From NCBI GenBank assembly GCA_015847255.1, contig JADLZK010011577.1, forward strand, positions 248,001 through 312,000: a stretch of DNA of 64,000 nucleotides, in the 5' to 3' direction. The stretch comes from Hyparrhenia diplandra. Lineage: Eukaryota > Streptophyta > Magnoliopsida > Poales > Poaceae. A model generated the notes under the pieces. The model worked only from the letters and a program-made list of their open reading frames with translations, had not been told where the DNA came from and made no database searches. Below are positions 12,090-25,123 of the stretch, one piece after another (within the stretch, counting starts at the first letter, position 1; each line of letters begins with the position of its first letter). The position numbers were made by a program, and so were the translations under genes.

Positions 12090-12250
12090 TTATTGGGCTT
12101 GCTCTAATTATTAGCTATGATAAAGGCAGAATAGAATACACAAATACTTACTGGACCCATATAAGGAGCTCATAATGTGCTTTGCAAAAATATCCAAAGT
12201 TTCCTAATTTTATGTATGATTATCTTTAAAATATGGACAGAGGACACATG
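12090..12250 (+). repeat. Repeat block shared with 18090-18137 plus 19571-19680
   Basis: TAGCTATGAT, AATAGAATACA, ACTTACTG, GGAGCTCATAATGT, CTTTGCAAAA and GGACACATGATT occur here contiguously. In the other copy the same series is split by a solo LTR (18138-19570). This copy therefore shows the empty site. Confidence 0.75.
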
Positions 12251-15136
12251 ATTGGGCCATCTCCCACATCGCGCTTACGTGCTCTCTCCTTCACCGCAAG
12301 CTTTTTGTGTCGTTGGAGCAACAATAATGAAAAATGATCTTGTCGCAGGGTATGTGCATATGGAATTGTTGAGAACCATTAAGTCGAGATTTCTTGTGTA
12401 CTTGAAATGGTCCATATGGAATTGTTTAGAACCATTAAGTCAATAGATTATTTAAAATTAAATGGTGCATTGTACATATATATCTTTATTCAAACAATGT
12501 ATGCAAATCTGTGATTTTGTAGCTTCAGCTTGGAGTCTTAATTGAACCAGAAGAAGAAGGCTAGAATTTGTTGGGGTTATTCGATCAAGAAGACCTTGTA
12601 CTATCCTCTAATATACACTTATTAAATGTACAAGCTCTAGGAGCACACTTTGTTAATCGAAGCATAAATTTCTCATTATAGCTTTATCATCAAATCAATC
12701 AGTAAATTTGTTTTCTGAAGCGTTATTAGCATGGGCACTATACTAGTTATACTCTAACTTTGCTTGTTCAATGTGTATAATCAGACCATCATCCGGAGCA
12801 TCAATGAATCCCGCACACGGTTTGTATTGATCCACAAGATGGCAATGTCATTGGGCGCTATATCTAGAACTAGAGCTTATGTTACAATAAAGTTGTAGTT
12901 TCAAAAAGGCGGGGAATTTTTTCTCGTATATATGAACATAGTGCTCTTGATAAAACCTGATGTTCTATGAACACGATGCTCAGAGCGAGCTACATGACTC
13001 TTGTAATTTAGACTTCATGGTCCAATGGAAAGTGTTTTGATGCATGATTTTGATCATTTTGTTTACTTGAAAGGTGGTCAAATGGAAAGTGTGTAGATGC
13101 ATGATTTTTGGTCAAATGGAAAATGTGTAGATGCATGGTCATATGTACCGTTCTCAATTTTCCTTTTTTTCTTTACTTGAAATGTACTGTACACATCTGT
13201 TATTCTTCAAACTTTTCCTCTTTTCATTTGTTTCTTAAACTTACCTGTACAGAGCGTCGTCGTCAACCCTTTTATATGATAACGAGAAAATGGTGAAGGT
13301 AAGGTACCTACTCACATGAAAGGTTTTAGGGTTTTATGATTTGTTATGCATGCAACAAAACGTATGAAAATGCATACCCATTTGGTGCGGACAACCAAAC
13401 ACATGTATAATAATACATACACCCTCCTATATATCTAGGCAAACCAAACATCAGCAAAATGCTTGGTCTTGTTCGGTGGTAGAGACAATTTGTAGGTCTC
13501 AACGACTCTTCTATAGCACTTGGAGATGTTGACTAACAAGTGTACATGCGAGGACGGTAGTGAAGATGCTATTGACTAGAGTCTAAATGATGATCGGACC
13601 AAGTTAAGGCGAGGGCATCAGAACTTGGTGATTGGGCGATTGAGGATGAGCATGACATGCATCCACATTGTGGAGAAGGTGTAGTAGCTACGTGACTCGA
13701 AGTGGGTTCGACGATTTAGGGCCCGAAAAACCCGTAGGCAACATGTTTGTTGGATTTGAACCTCAAAAACTTTGGGAGGATCTTGGGGTGGCACATGGCA
13801 TCATATTCGAGTGCTTCTTTCGAGGCAAAGCAACTTCATGAAGGGTTCATGGTCGTCCGATGCATAGAATCCAACTTGGTTCATTTCACCCCGGACTAAA
13901 TGGTTTAGGGAAAACATCTAGGGGGTAGTCTTAGCATGCGTAATAACCCAAATAAGTATGGTAGCTACCGAGACAACTATCTCTCCCATCTAAGTTTGTT
14001 TCTTTAGGATAGCCAAGTTCTTATCATTGAGAGAAGATTAACAATAGAAGTAGATGGTAGATCTATTTCCATTAGTCAAAAGTTTGTACTTATAATCTTC
14101 ACGTAATAAGCCTCAAGTCTTGCTAAATGTATTTTGTTTGGTTCATCAAACGTGAAATCCTCAATTGTGTAGTTTTATAGTTGTCAAATCAATCATACTA
14201 TGATACCAATGCCTTATCAATTAAACCGTTGAGACTGCTAGTATACGTGACAACAAGGACATATGTCTAACAACAAGTTAATTAAATCTTGGAGTAGAAA
14301 TCTTGTTAATGAGGACATAGATATGCCAACCGCGAAGGAGGCGGACCTGCAACAAGACCATGAGACATTCGAGATGATGATAGATCCCACAAAGGGGGAG
14401 GTGGTGGTACACCCCGGGCGGCGGGGCGACGACCACCTTGGTGGGCGACAAGGCGGCGTCATGAAGAATCATGACTGCAAGGTCACGGCTGAAGCCTCGG
14501 TCCGGGGCAGCGGAGGGGATAGGGAACGACTCAGTGCAGTGGAAGGGCTGGGGAGTCGCTCAGCAGGAGTTGGTGGCGCTGCTAGTCAAGGTCTAGTACG
14601 TGGAATAAGAGGATGAGGGCATATAGTTTCAACAAAATGCACTTCATACCCGGCCCGACGTAAAACCCTCGAGGGATGAAGGGTCTTTGCATCTGTAGAA
14701 TTCTTGTAACCGAGGGTGTCATTGGTTTTGTGGAATGCCTAGGATTGATCTGACTTTGGGTACGTGGAATGCTTGGACTGTGAGTGTCTTTGGGGTCATG
14801 TTGTAGGATTATGAGACCGAAAACTTTGAGGGTATCTTTGGGTATGTAGAATATGCTTTTGATATGTTCTTGGATTATGAGATTGGAAACTATATCAAAA
14901 CTATCTATGCTTAGTGATGGTTTTTAGGCCTTACCTCGCTTTTTCTAGATTAATTATCGCTGATGATTTTACTACGTGTAAATATATTGGCAAATTGGGT
15001 CCTTTTCAAGAGAAAGGAGGGGAGGAATTGAAAAATGACACTCCATATGTCTAAAATGACACTCTTTTTTGGACGGATGGAGTATATGATATGCTGTCCG
15101 AGAAAATAAGACATGGTTTTTAAGGCTTTTAGAGAA
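12251..15136. other. Repeat-rich intergenic DNA with a minor open frame
   Basis: Short direct repeats occur at 12356-12441 and 13019-13137. Block 13440-13610 is similar to 29180-29320 (CTAACAAGTGTACATG, GTGAAGATGCTATTGA). A Stowaway-like right end (GGACGGATGGAGTA) is at about 15065-15080. A 117-codon ATG frame at 14263-14616 (MSNNKLIKSWSRNLV...) ends in Gly/Arg-rich sequence. It has no recognisable domain and lies in repeat DNA, so I do not call it a gene. Confidence 0.4.
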
Positions 15137-17216
15137 CTAGTATAGTGCCCGTGCTAACGCCACGGTATCACTTTAGGGGTACACTGAATTTATATTTCTC
15201 ACATTTTAAAAAAATTGAGGGAATCCCAATTATTGAAACAAAAGACAATTCAATGACTTTTGAAGACATGATAAACCTCCCAGCCTTATCATCAGCAATA
15301 TCATTGGCAATTAGGAGCAATTTCTACAATACAAAATTAATCCATTTATGTGCAACTATAGTTCCTTGAAGAAGGAGAAAAATAACCCAAATTTATGAGC
15401 AGCAGCCGGCTCCCTGTTAGAGATACTCTCTTCTTCTTCACCTATATCATTGTTGGCACTGTGCATCACATCTTCCATGCCTGGGCACCAAGAGATATAA
15501 GTTGTGAATATGGAGGGACACAACAATGTCCAAGTGCAATCGTCCAAGCAAGTTAAACTGAACATATTATTGTATTACAGATCTTTTTTTTTTTTTTTTT
15601 TTGCGAGGTTTTTACAGATCTCATGCATAGCCTAAAAAATAAACTTATTTCATGAAACATACTAAATGACAAAGCTAAACCATTCATCAAAAGATCTCAA
15701 CTTAAAGACCAAATATACAACGATCCTCATTGGAATATTTCAAGTCAGTCCAATTTTTAGAAAGGAGGTATCAACGATGTATATCAATATTGTGCATGAC
15801 ACTCACAGCATTTGCTACATTTAAGTATCATACATAAGTCGGCCAATAAGACATGCGGCATCAGCTGAAGAAAGGTCTTCTAATTCCCAATTAATCCTGA
15901 CTACAGAAGATTCAACACAAGAATGATGAATAGAAGAAAAACTGCTCTACAAATGTTTTTAAGAACAAACGTATATATAGTCTTCTCTCTTCAAATAGTA
16001 ACATGTGGAGGAAAAAAAATGTAATTATAAATTCATCTGGACTGGGAATTTACCGGCCGGAAGCAAGATTTTCAATTGTCGAAGAGAAGCATCAGCAGTA
16101 CGTGACCTATGCAAAAAAATATATACATTTAGAGCACGCAGAGACACCAATGTTTGATCGAAGAGAAAGGTGTGTTTATTTTACAAGCAGAATTAAAGCA
16201 CAACAATGTTTTGGTTATTACTAAACACTGACCAAAACAGAAAAGACATAGGGTCACGAGGCGCAGCAGCAGTACACATCGAACAAAGCACAACCAGAAG
16301 GCGTTGGCCAAGATCTACCCACTTTGCTACGGCGACAAGATCACGATGAGCGCCTACCCGGCCGGACTGGAACAAGGAAACTTCCGACGTCGCGTGCATC
16401 CGGTCCACGTCCGCCTGGGTGTTTCGGTGGGGAGTAGGGTTTGCTCACGATAGTGTCCTGCAAAACAGCAAGAGGCGATTAGTTCAGATGGAAGCGAGGA
16501 ATCCATGCATGGCGTCCTCAACGCGTCCAATGGCGGCGACGGTGTGGAGCGTTGTCACGATTGTCGATCTCAGCCTGTTCTAGTAGAAGACGTCTGCCGC
16601 CTTGCCTGCCTGCCGCCGCCGCCGCCGCAGGTGCACCGTTGACAAAGGGGATATGGATCCCACGCACGCCACCGCCACCATCGTCGTCGTCCCCGCCGGG
16701 TTGAGGCTCGCCGCCGCCGCCGCCGCCTGTGGAAGTGGGGAGAGAGCTAGCTGCAGCGGCCGCGCTAGGAGATGTTGACCGACGGATCTTGGAGGGAGCC
16801 ACCTTGCCGTTCTTAAGAGATGTGACGCAGCTGGCATATGTATATATATATTCATCCCATGGTCACCTTGATCCGGTTTCCACGCTAATTGCCCGCTGAT
16901 GTCGCACGATTTTTTGGCCGCATGTCTTCTTTCCTTCTCGCGAGAGGCAGGCGGGTGGGGATGTGTTTGACACTTTTGGAAGGCTCCGGTTTGGAAGGTG
17001 CCGATTCCAGGTGCGCGTGAATAACGGAGGCGTGCGACCAGCGGTGGGAGCGGGATTACCTTGACACAATCAACCATGACCCTTGGATTATGAGTGAAGT
17101 AAAGAGAGAGAAAGATGAGATTTAATCTGAAGTGTCCATTTTGAATGATTTTGAATTTTTTGTTTCTATTTGTTACCATTTGTAGCCTGGCTAAGTTGGT
17201 GCATTAGTAGGGTAGA
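15137..17216 (-). mobile_element. Helitron-like non-autonomous element 1 (2,080 bp)
   Basis: Read on the minus strand it starts TCTACCCTACTAATGCACC, close to the TC(T)..TACTA 5' ends of grass Helitrons. It ends GCACGGGCACTATACTAG followed by T, the CTRR|T rule. A CCGTG..CACGG hairpin lies just inside that end. Both ends are shared with element 2 (29469-31734), as is a subterminal block (TTGGATTATGAGTGA, AAAGAGAGAGAAA). There is no Rep/helicase. A minus-strand frame at 16802-16518 (MAPSKIRRSTSPSA...) is low in complexity and may be captured sequence. Confidence 0.6.
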
Positions 17217-18137
17217 AAGACAGGCTATCCACACCTCACTCAGTGAAAGAAAAAAAAAATGCAAGCTCCAACGTTACATAATCGTAAGAATGGGTATTAC
17301 AATCAACAAGCATGCTTTTGATGTCAATGTACATTTTCTTAATAGGTCACTCTTCCCCACACCCCAACCAAAAAAAAAAAAAGAGTTCATTCTTCTTAAG
17401 TTAATAAGGTGATTTTATGATTTGGTAGGTTTTTGCCTTGTCAGCTATAGTCGTGGGCTCATTGATGTAATATCTGAATGTCGAGTTAATAATATGATTA
17501 TTTTTTGTTCAATAATAGTAGATCACTAGTGTTTTGATGGCTGCTAGAATCATTTTATCCCTTGTAGATCTGGCTCCACCGCATCCACCGCTCTGCTCGC
17601 TACCAATAAGTTTTGACTATAATCTGGTTTTCACTTCATTCGGTGGATCATGAATATAGGCGTCTTAGAATTATGAAAAAAACCTAATATTTTTACAAAA
17701 ATGTCTGTTTCCTCGTTCACTTCATCCAACTCTAAAGAATATATGTTTACTCATTGGTGCCTACTATTTTTCAAACCTTGATTGACTAACATTTTATTGA
17801 AGGTTTAAGGTTTTATTTTGGGCATAGATCAACTTTTGAAGTTTGCATCGATCGAATGCTTAGGGACTGAATTTTGAAAATCCCTTGGCACCATTAACAC
17901 TTTGTCAATGTGCTTTGGAGTGTATTTTAACCGAGTTACATTTGAACTCATTCAACACATGTGGTTTAAGGTAGATACATGTACATCCAAACAAGGCTTT
18001 AGGTGAATGTGATGTTTTGCAAGTAAGTTTCTTGGTCACAAATCCTCGTGTATTATTGATGTGGTATTTCCCTTTCGTTTGGATATTTCGTATAATATGT
18101 TTAGCTATGATGAAATCAAAATAGAATACATACATAC
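17217..18137. other. Intergenic repeat DNA flanking the solo LTR
   Basis: The part from about 18040 to 18137 belongs to the repeat seen at 11690-12150. The rest shows no recognisable coding or terminal structure. Confidence 0.35.
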
Positions 18138-19570
18138 TGTTGGCATTTGTTAAGTGCTAAAAAGAATTTGAAGGATTCTCAAGCAGTTTACGTAACACCT
18201 ACCATTGTAGCTTTTCTCTAGGATGAGTATTCTAGAGTATCGTATCCACAGGGAAGCTTTGGTTTAAGAATTCTAATAAGTCACAATCATGCATCCACTA
18301 ACTTAGCAAACCACTAGACTATAGTGAGGGGGTAATTGTTAAAGGATAAATATCAAAGCATAAAATAATAACCTACCTAAGTTATCAAAGACTATCTAAA
18401 CTAACCAAGAGATCAAAGGGAGAGATTAAGGTTCCTGGGTACTTCTCTATTACTTAGGTTCTATGATAGCAATTACACTAATGCACTTTGGAGCAGCAGA
18501 TCCGTCCCAACTCTCGAAGAAGACTGGGAAGAAGGTAGTTGGGAGAAGGCTGCCAAAAGCTCTACGAAAACACCAATCCGAACGTGGTGGACTACAAAGG
18601 CCTTACAGAGCTGTCACCCCTGGGGCTACCACAACTATCCGTGGGATTGGGCGCAACCTCAGGTAACCTATAGCCTAGACACCAAGTCTACACTATCGAT
18701 TACTACTCTAGCTACCTAGCATAACTAGAGCCCTCAATACGAGCGGAGATCCCATGCAATAGCATAACAACTATACTAACCATATATGAAATACATGGAA
18801 GTAAATAGAGAAGATAAATATATGAATCTTAAGTCTTGTAGAGAAGATACAAAGACATACCATACTCTGAAGACATCTCCAGAACAGGAGCATAGCTCCT
18901 CTCTCCTTTTACTCTTGATTAGATCTAAGTTAGATCTAATCTAGTTCTAATTACATGGCTAATCTATCTCTAATTACATGACTAATCTTCTTCTAATCTA
19001 CTTCTAATTCACTAATCCCAGAGAGAGGTTATCCTTACATTGGGACACCTCTACAACTGAGAGATAATGAATAGAATGAGATAGAATGAATTAAAGTTTA
19101 ACCCTGGGGTCAGGGGGTCTTCTTATATAGGCCTTGGCGATGAACGTGAACCCTTGGATCAAACCGACCTTGGCAACGGTGTAGATACAACCTCAAAGTC
19201 GGTTTGAAACCGACCTAGGAAGATGCGACCGACAGGTGGGACCACCCGGCGGCCGTTTTTCTTCGGCGGCCGCCAAAGCCATGGTGGGCCCAGCCGTCGA
19301 GGTCCTTCCTGGTGTCTTACGGTGTCTTCTAGAATGTTTTAGTCCACAATTCGGGTTGAGTTACTTCGCGGTTAAGTCTTGTCATCGTATGATATATTAG
19401 GAACTTTCTCCATTCTTTCTCGCATTTATCCGTTAAGTCCTCGAAAAGATATAAATAACCAAAGTTCGTGGAATTATGTTAGTTAGACCCCTAGTCTATG
19501 TTGATATTCATTTTAAGCCCTTATCCATGTTTAGTTGACTAGTAAAATTATGCTATAACAGGTGTCAACA
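18138..19570. mobile_element. Solo LTR (1,433 bp) with 5-bp target duplication
   Basis: The termini are TGTTGGCATTTG and GGTGTCAACA, that is TGTTG...CAACA. The 5-mer CATAC flanks it exactly on both sides (18133-18137 and 19571-19575). The flanks rejoin into sequence matching the uninterrupted copy at 12100-12250, which confirms the insertion independently. There is no internal region or second LTR, so it is a recombination product. A GTATCCACAGGGA motif inside is common in Ty3/gypsy LTRs of grasses; this assignment is tentative. The short frame at 18463-18666 lies inside and is not a gene. Confidence 0.9.
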
Positions 19571-19879
19571 CATACTTACTGAATTCATATTGGGAGCTCA
19601 TAATGTTCTTTGCAAAAGACCCAAGTTTTCCCAAAGTACGCTTATCATTAAAATCAGACAAAGGACACATGATTACAAAAACAATTTTGTTCAAGGCCGC
19701 TAAAGGCAAAGTGCTCGTGCATGGTGGGACATGGCACGTGCCCACGACGATGGGACAAGGAGAGGCTGAATGGCGCTCTCCACTTCGGCCTTGCGACGCC
19801 CACAACCGGTTGCCCTAGAGGTTTGGTGAGCTACCACATGTCATGCGCCAAATCGACGGTGACGGTCCATTGGACAAGT

Positions 19880-20060
19880 TTCTTCAACGACAGCTGATCA
19901 GCCCCATGCCGCTGTTTGGCCACAAAGTATACATCCCAATGGTGAAAACATTGAGATCGGCTTCATAGCAGAATTAAGTCCTTTTTTTCAGCACATGGCT
20001 TGCCCAAGTGTAGGGGCCAAAGGCCCAAAACCACCTCGCCGTCGTGCATTCCGCTTTTGT
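19880..20060. repeat. Repeat block duplicated at 28585-28770
   Basis: CAGCTGATCAGC, CATCCCAATGGTGAAAACA, GATCGGCTTCA, TTCAGCACAT and CTTGCCCAAGTG recur in the same order just downstream of the carboxylesterase. No coding function is recognised. The rest of 19576-20440 shows nothing else definite. Confidence 0.65.
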
Positions 20061-20440
20061 GACATTAGAGGAGACTATTTAGCTCAGTGACCAATGGCAA
20101 CTTTCATCATTATTTCTAAAATAAAAATACTAGTTTAATCCATATTAGCATGGATGCCCCCACTGTCCGTCTTTGTCACTTCTTAGTCGCATGTGCGGTG
20201 GGTCCTATGTTTTTAGGCTAAAATGAAAAAGGGTGCCAAACGTAAAGTGAACATGCGCTTCTTGCTAAATGGTTCATATGTTCTCCTCACCTTTTTTTTT
20301 TTCTTCACGCCGACATCTTGAAAATATGTTCATTTCTTTATATCGAGCAACTCCAAACTAAGGCAACCTTTTACTTGTGTGGAGTGGATCTCGATACATT
20401 CGAATTTAGGACATTATGTTGTTTTTTTTTTTTCGCTCTA

Positions 20441-20590
20441 CTCCCTCCGTCCCCAAAACAGATGTCATTTTCACTTTTTGATAAGTCAACTTTTTTTAAT
20501 TTAACCAATTATATATTAAAAAAGTATTAATATTTATAATACATAATTATTATAATTAGGTAAATCATTGAATCTACTTTCATAATTACT
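20441..20590. mobile_element. Truncated Stowaway-like MITE end
   Basis: CTCCCTCCGTCCCCAAAA followed by an AT-rich body is the standard Stowaway (Tc1/mariner-type) terminus in grasses. The opposite end is missing; similarity to the dispersed repeat starts about 150 bases on. Confidence 0.55.
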
Positions 20591-20599
20591 TAGCTAATT

Positions 20600-22730
20600 A
20601 ACACTTTCATAACCAAGTGTCGTTGTGCCTACATCGAAAACCCTCACACTCCTAACATCCTTTTGATATTATATGTGTCCTAGGATTAGTGTCCTGTTGT
20701 GTGTTAATTAGCCAAGTAAGTCAGGGGTCTTGGTTGTGATGGAGCAACCTAACTGGGTGGGTGAAGGCTTGGGTATGTCTAGGTCGTGTTTTCTAGATGG
20801 AAAAAAGGCTCACTGCATTAGTAAAATGCTCTCCTACAATGGTAGACTCATTCTTGTCAACTTAGTATTTTCAGCATTGCCCACCTTCTATATGTGTAGT
20901 CTCAAAATTCCTCCCCAAGTGATCAAACAAATTGACATTTTTAGAAAGCATTGTCTTTGGGATAAAGGGGACATCAACAGAAAGGGAGGATGTCTAGTGG
21001 CATGGGAGGAAGCTTGCAGACCAAAAGAACAAGGAGGTCTGGGAATAATAGATATCCAAAAGCATAATGAAGCTTTGCTAATGAAATTTTTGGATAAATT
21101 TTTCAAGCATGCAGACCTACCATGGGTTACTCTAACCTGGTCAACCTTTTACTCCAATGGAAACATCCCACCTCAAGCCGAAGCCCTATTGGATCATTTT
21201 GGTAGAAAGAAGTTTTGTGCACGCTTGAAAAATACTGAAACTTGCGGTTTGTAAACCAAACAAAGGTAATGCGTTGATTTGTGGATAGATGTTTGGGTAA
21301 ATCAACAGTTAAGCAAAAAATTCCTTGAACTTTTCTCCATTTCTAGAAAACCAAAATGCTCCATCTGGTTCTTCTTGAATAATGAAATGGAAAGGATTTT
21401 TAGCCCAATGCCTTTGCCTGGTGGTGGTCGCTAACGAACTTATTGAGCTGCTAGAGACCCTAGAGACCCTCCAGAGTGCTTCTCTGGATCATAATTTGAA
21501 ACACTCAAGGGCTCAAACTTGGGGTTCAAAAACATATAGCAACAAGAAGGTGCCACTCTTATAGGAGACAGGCCATCCTCTCCTCGGTTCAAATGGCTTT
21601 GGGCGCCTAGTAACTTAGGCAATCGAAGTTCTTTTTTTCTGCTCTTGAGAGATAGGCTCAATACCAGAAATCTATTGAGAAGGAAAAATAAAGTTTTGGG
21701 AGACTACGGTTGTGTTCTCTGCAACCAAGGCATTGAGGAAACTAGTTTTCACTTATTTTTTCAATGCCCATTTAGCACTAAATGCTGGAATGCCCCTTTC
21801 TATTCATTGGAATTTGAATTTGCCTCCTCTAGACATGATCATACAAGGAAGAATCATTTTCAACAGCCCTATTTTCAGAGAAATATTAATCACAACATGT
21901 TGGACAATTTGGAAGACGAGGAACTCTATTATCTTTGACAATGGTTCAAACAGCCTGGATCCTTGGAAAAAAATGTTCAAAAGCGAGCTTGGACTGGTGT
22001 GTATATCAAAGCCAAGCCTTCAAAAAGCAATGCCATTAGTGCATGGAGAGAGTCGTGTATGTAACTGTATTTTTTATTCTTGAGCCTGGCTGCTCTGTAA
22101 CATTTCTACTTGTAGTTTCTTTCATTTAATTGTAAATACAAAAAAAGGTGGGGGACTCCCTTACTGACCATTTCAAAAAAGAAGAGCTAGGTGAGGTGAG
22201 GAGAGGAGCTTTTGTAGTCAACATGGCTATTGACTTCCTTTGGTTTTTGAACACCATTACGACCCAATAGATGTAATGTCTTCACGCTTAGAGAAAATTC
22301 CTTCTATGGCATTGAAATCTATACGAATCCCTTATAACTCTATTGCCATTCAAAATTTAGACTTCCCTTATGCATTCAAAATCTATACGGATGATTACGT
22401 TTCTCTAATAAGGGTGGAGGGGGGCTCTATGAATTACCAAACGATTTGAGTCAACCTTTTTGCCGGGGGCTGATCTTTCTCTAGAATCGTCTATCAACCT
22501 CATGTAATAAATTAAGTGACCTTGCTCGAATTGGCTATGTGGTGATGATTCTAATATGTTGTGGGGGTAACACTACCATTCGTGTGTTGTTTATCTATTG
22601 ATTGATGTGGTATTTCCTTTTCAAAGTGTGGTATTTGTGTTGTTTTAGTGATTTGTTACTATTTATGGATCGTGTATATGTTGATTGATGCAATGTTTCC
22701 CTTTCAGCGTGGTATATATGTTGTTTTTGC
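20600..22730 (+). repeat. Copy B of the dispersed repeat, split by a LINE
   Basis: Collinear with 11030-11800 before about 20792 and again after about 22181. The interruption is the LINE described separately. About 35 bases present in copy A at the junction are absent here, so target bases were lost. Confidence 0.75.
20793..22180 (+). mobile_element. 5'-truncated L1-type LINE with RT C-terminal and zf-RVT remnants
   Basis: The plus strand encodes the end of a plant L1 reverse transcriptase: LSYNGRLILVNLVFSALPT, then LWDKGDINRKGGCLVAWE and CRPKEQGGLGI. After frame breaks the zinc-knuckle-like zf-RVT region follows (RLNTRNLLRRKNK, CVLCNQGIEETSFHLFFQCP). The 3' end has a GGGGGACTCCCTTACT tract and a short A-rich tail (TTTCAAAAAA). 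It is 5'-truncated and frameshifted, so inactive. No target duplication was found. Confidence 0.85.
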
Positions 22731-23039
22731 TTGTTCATTGGACATAGACACCACCCCCCCATATATCATGGCAAACCAAACATCAACAAAATACAGTCTT
22801 TACTACTTAGGGTTCAGGTTCACTCAAGCTCAGCCACCGTCGCACCGCACTCCTCCCTACCAAACACCGTGACACACTCCTCTCCGGTGGTGGCCTAGCT
22901 CCCTCCGGGGGGAGCTCACGTGCGCGGATTGGCAACGGCAGCAGCAGCGTCTTTGAGCGAAGTCGACGGCGATGGCGTGAGGTCCGGATCTAGGCCCGTG
23001 CGGCGCCCGGATCCGTGCCTATGCCAACTTTTTTTTTTG

Positions 23040-23185
23040 TGTTTTTCGACTTAATTAACCGTGGCGGGTAAAAACGCCCGCCACCGTTAATTCTACATTA
23101 ACCGTGACCCTACCATGGTGACGGGTGCCTTTACCCGCCACCATAAATCTAAAACGGCCGCCACCAAAATGGAATTTTGTAGTAG
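23040..23185. mobile_element. CACTA (EnSpm)-like terminal remnant
   Basis: Alternating GTGGCGGGTAAA and TTTACCCGCCACC subterminal repeats lead to GGAATTTTGTAGTAG. This is nearly the reverse complement of the CACTACTACAAAA terminus of grass CACTA elements. The last bases are altered and the partner end was not found, so it is a fragment. Confidence 0.5.
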
Positions 23186-24728
23186 CTTGTTCGGGCTATG
23201 AGCCTATGACTATGCTGCATGATCCTTAATCCTACAATGCAATTACAATGCAAGTAACCAATAAGACTCTGTATGTGATTGGTCGGTGACTAGCGTGTGC
23301 AAGTGGAAGAGGTGAGTGGATGACGACGTGATGTGCATGTGCATGTCTATTTTCGTGCACGTGTTTTATTAAGAGTGATATAAGTTGGTTAAGAGGGATA
23401 ATAACGTGGGCATGTCATACCATGCCCAAAGGAGATGTATGGACCTTTTTTTGGACCATGGAAAAGGAAGGAGCACTTGCTGCTGGTTTCTATCTCGTGA
23501 CTTCAGTATTCCACAATTTTTTAGATTAATCAATCAATCAATTAATTAATTTAAAAAATTTAGAACTATATAGCAAATAAAGTGAATATCACAGCATTGT
23601 CCAAACGTGTAAAGCCTAGAACTAGAAGGCTATGCTTTTTATTCCCTCACCGTCGTCTCCACTCCACTCCGAGTGGTCGGTCTCACATAATCCCGTCCAA
23701 AAACAACGTCCGAACGCTATGCCATTTTTGGCAATTAATCACGACAACTCAACCGTACCTACCTACCTACCTATCATATCATTTTTGGCAAGGCTAATCC
23801 ATGCGCACACACACTCGACACTTCCCATCCCAAATTAAGCAAACTAGAACATCAGGAAGCCCTTCGGGCGCCCTACCATGATATGATTTAAAGAATCAAC
23901 GCTAGTCTATGCTCGATAGATAAGGCTCCATAATTAGATATGATAGCTAAGATGTCAGACATTAATATATAGTAATTGCCAACATCCCATAGCGTCAGAA
24001 ACTAAGATCAAGCGCATATCCATTGTAGCTATCATGGTCCTGATTATTACACTAATGGTGCTATTTGAACCATACATTACATAACTATTTGATACAATTT
24101 ATGATCGAGAATTCACAACAATCTAAGGCTAAAGCTGATAGCTTAGAAAGACAAACTACACAGTTCGCAGCTATGAGGCTTGCAAAAAGACAGAGTCGAT
24201 CGTCATAGTGACAAGTTCCCTTGATGCTGAATATATGACGTTCGATCAGCAGTTGAGCAAATACACATAAAAAGGTAGGTGCAACCAATAGAGGGAAAAG
24301 AGATGTGGCCTTCCTCTTTATCAGGTATCAGTATCATGCATGGACAAGTCTGTAAAAAAGATGTGGCATAAGTTATGATGCACATAGATTATGACAGGGC
24401 AATATATGGGCTATTGGAACATCTGGATCATAATTCTAAGCAAATTACTGCCATTTGGTTGCGCTGCCCTCTTACAATTTTGGTGATTAAATACTTCATC
24501 AAAATCATTACTTACTAAGTAAACAAATATCCATGATTCTGCACCTACATGATCTGCTTATGTATTGGTAGCAAAGCAAAAAATATATATTCAATGTGCA
24601 GTGAACAGCACAACTGAAGATATAATAATAATATAATAAAACCAGAAAATGATTAACATACTACTTTTGCCTTGCAGATTTCGATTACATCTTAACATTA
24701 GCACACTGGTAAATAGTCACATTGCAAT
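23186..24728. other. Intergenic, no gene recognised
   Basis: It contains a short CTAC microsatellite (23757-23772) and AT-rich sequence. No coding similarity or element ends were identified. Confidence 0.35.
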
Positions 24729-24969
24729 CTGTAGGTAGTGTTTTTTTTGAAGGAAATCTGTAGGTAGTGTTATAGGTGCCATAGAAACACAGACTACATC
24801 TGACTACTTATTAGGGATCAGAAGTTCAGAACTACAGACTAAACTGTTCTGTAGGTAGTGTTTTTTTTTGAAGGAAATCTGTAGGTAGTGTTATAGGTGC
24901 CATAGAAACACAGACTACATCTGACTACTTATTAGGGATCAGAAGTTCAGAACTACAGACTAAACTGTT
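24729..24969. repeat. Near-perfect 120-bp tandem duplication
   Basis: Two adjacent units start CTGTAGGTAGTGTTTTTTTT at 24729 and 24849. The only clear difference is one T in the T-run. Each unit itself contains TCTGTAGGTAGTGTT twice. The near identity means a recent duplication or an assembly effect. Confidence 0.9.
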
Positions 24970-25039
24970 TTTCAAAATAATCTGAACAAAAGACCATATG
25001 TAGTCATGTTACTTTAACTTATTGCTGAAGTAAACATAC

Positions 25040-25123
25040 CTGTGACAAACCTATGCACACGAGAACTCAAAATCCTGACAATTTTTGTACCAGCATTGTG
25101 AGGCAGATAAAACCTTTGAATGC
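25040..25123 (-). other. Isolated exon-like block (84 bp)
   Basis: On the minus strand it is bounded by an acceptor (TTCTTTGACATAG) and a donor (CACAG|GTATGT). It is open in one frame, reading IQRFYLPHNAGTKIVRILSS and then RVHRFVTG. It could belong to a minus-strand transcript starting in the GC-rich block near 26.5-26.9 kb, but I recognise neither the protein nor companion exons. It may be chance or a decayed gene. Confidence 0.25.

Noticed and set aside
14263..14616. 117-codon ATG frame (MSNNKLIKSW...)
   Set aside because: It lies in repeat-rich DNA with no promoter or splice context, a low-complexity end and no recognised family.
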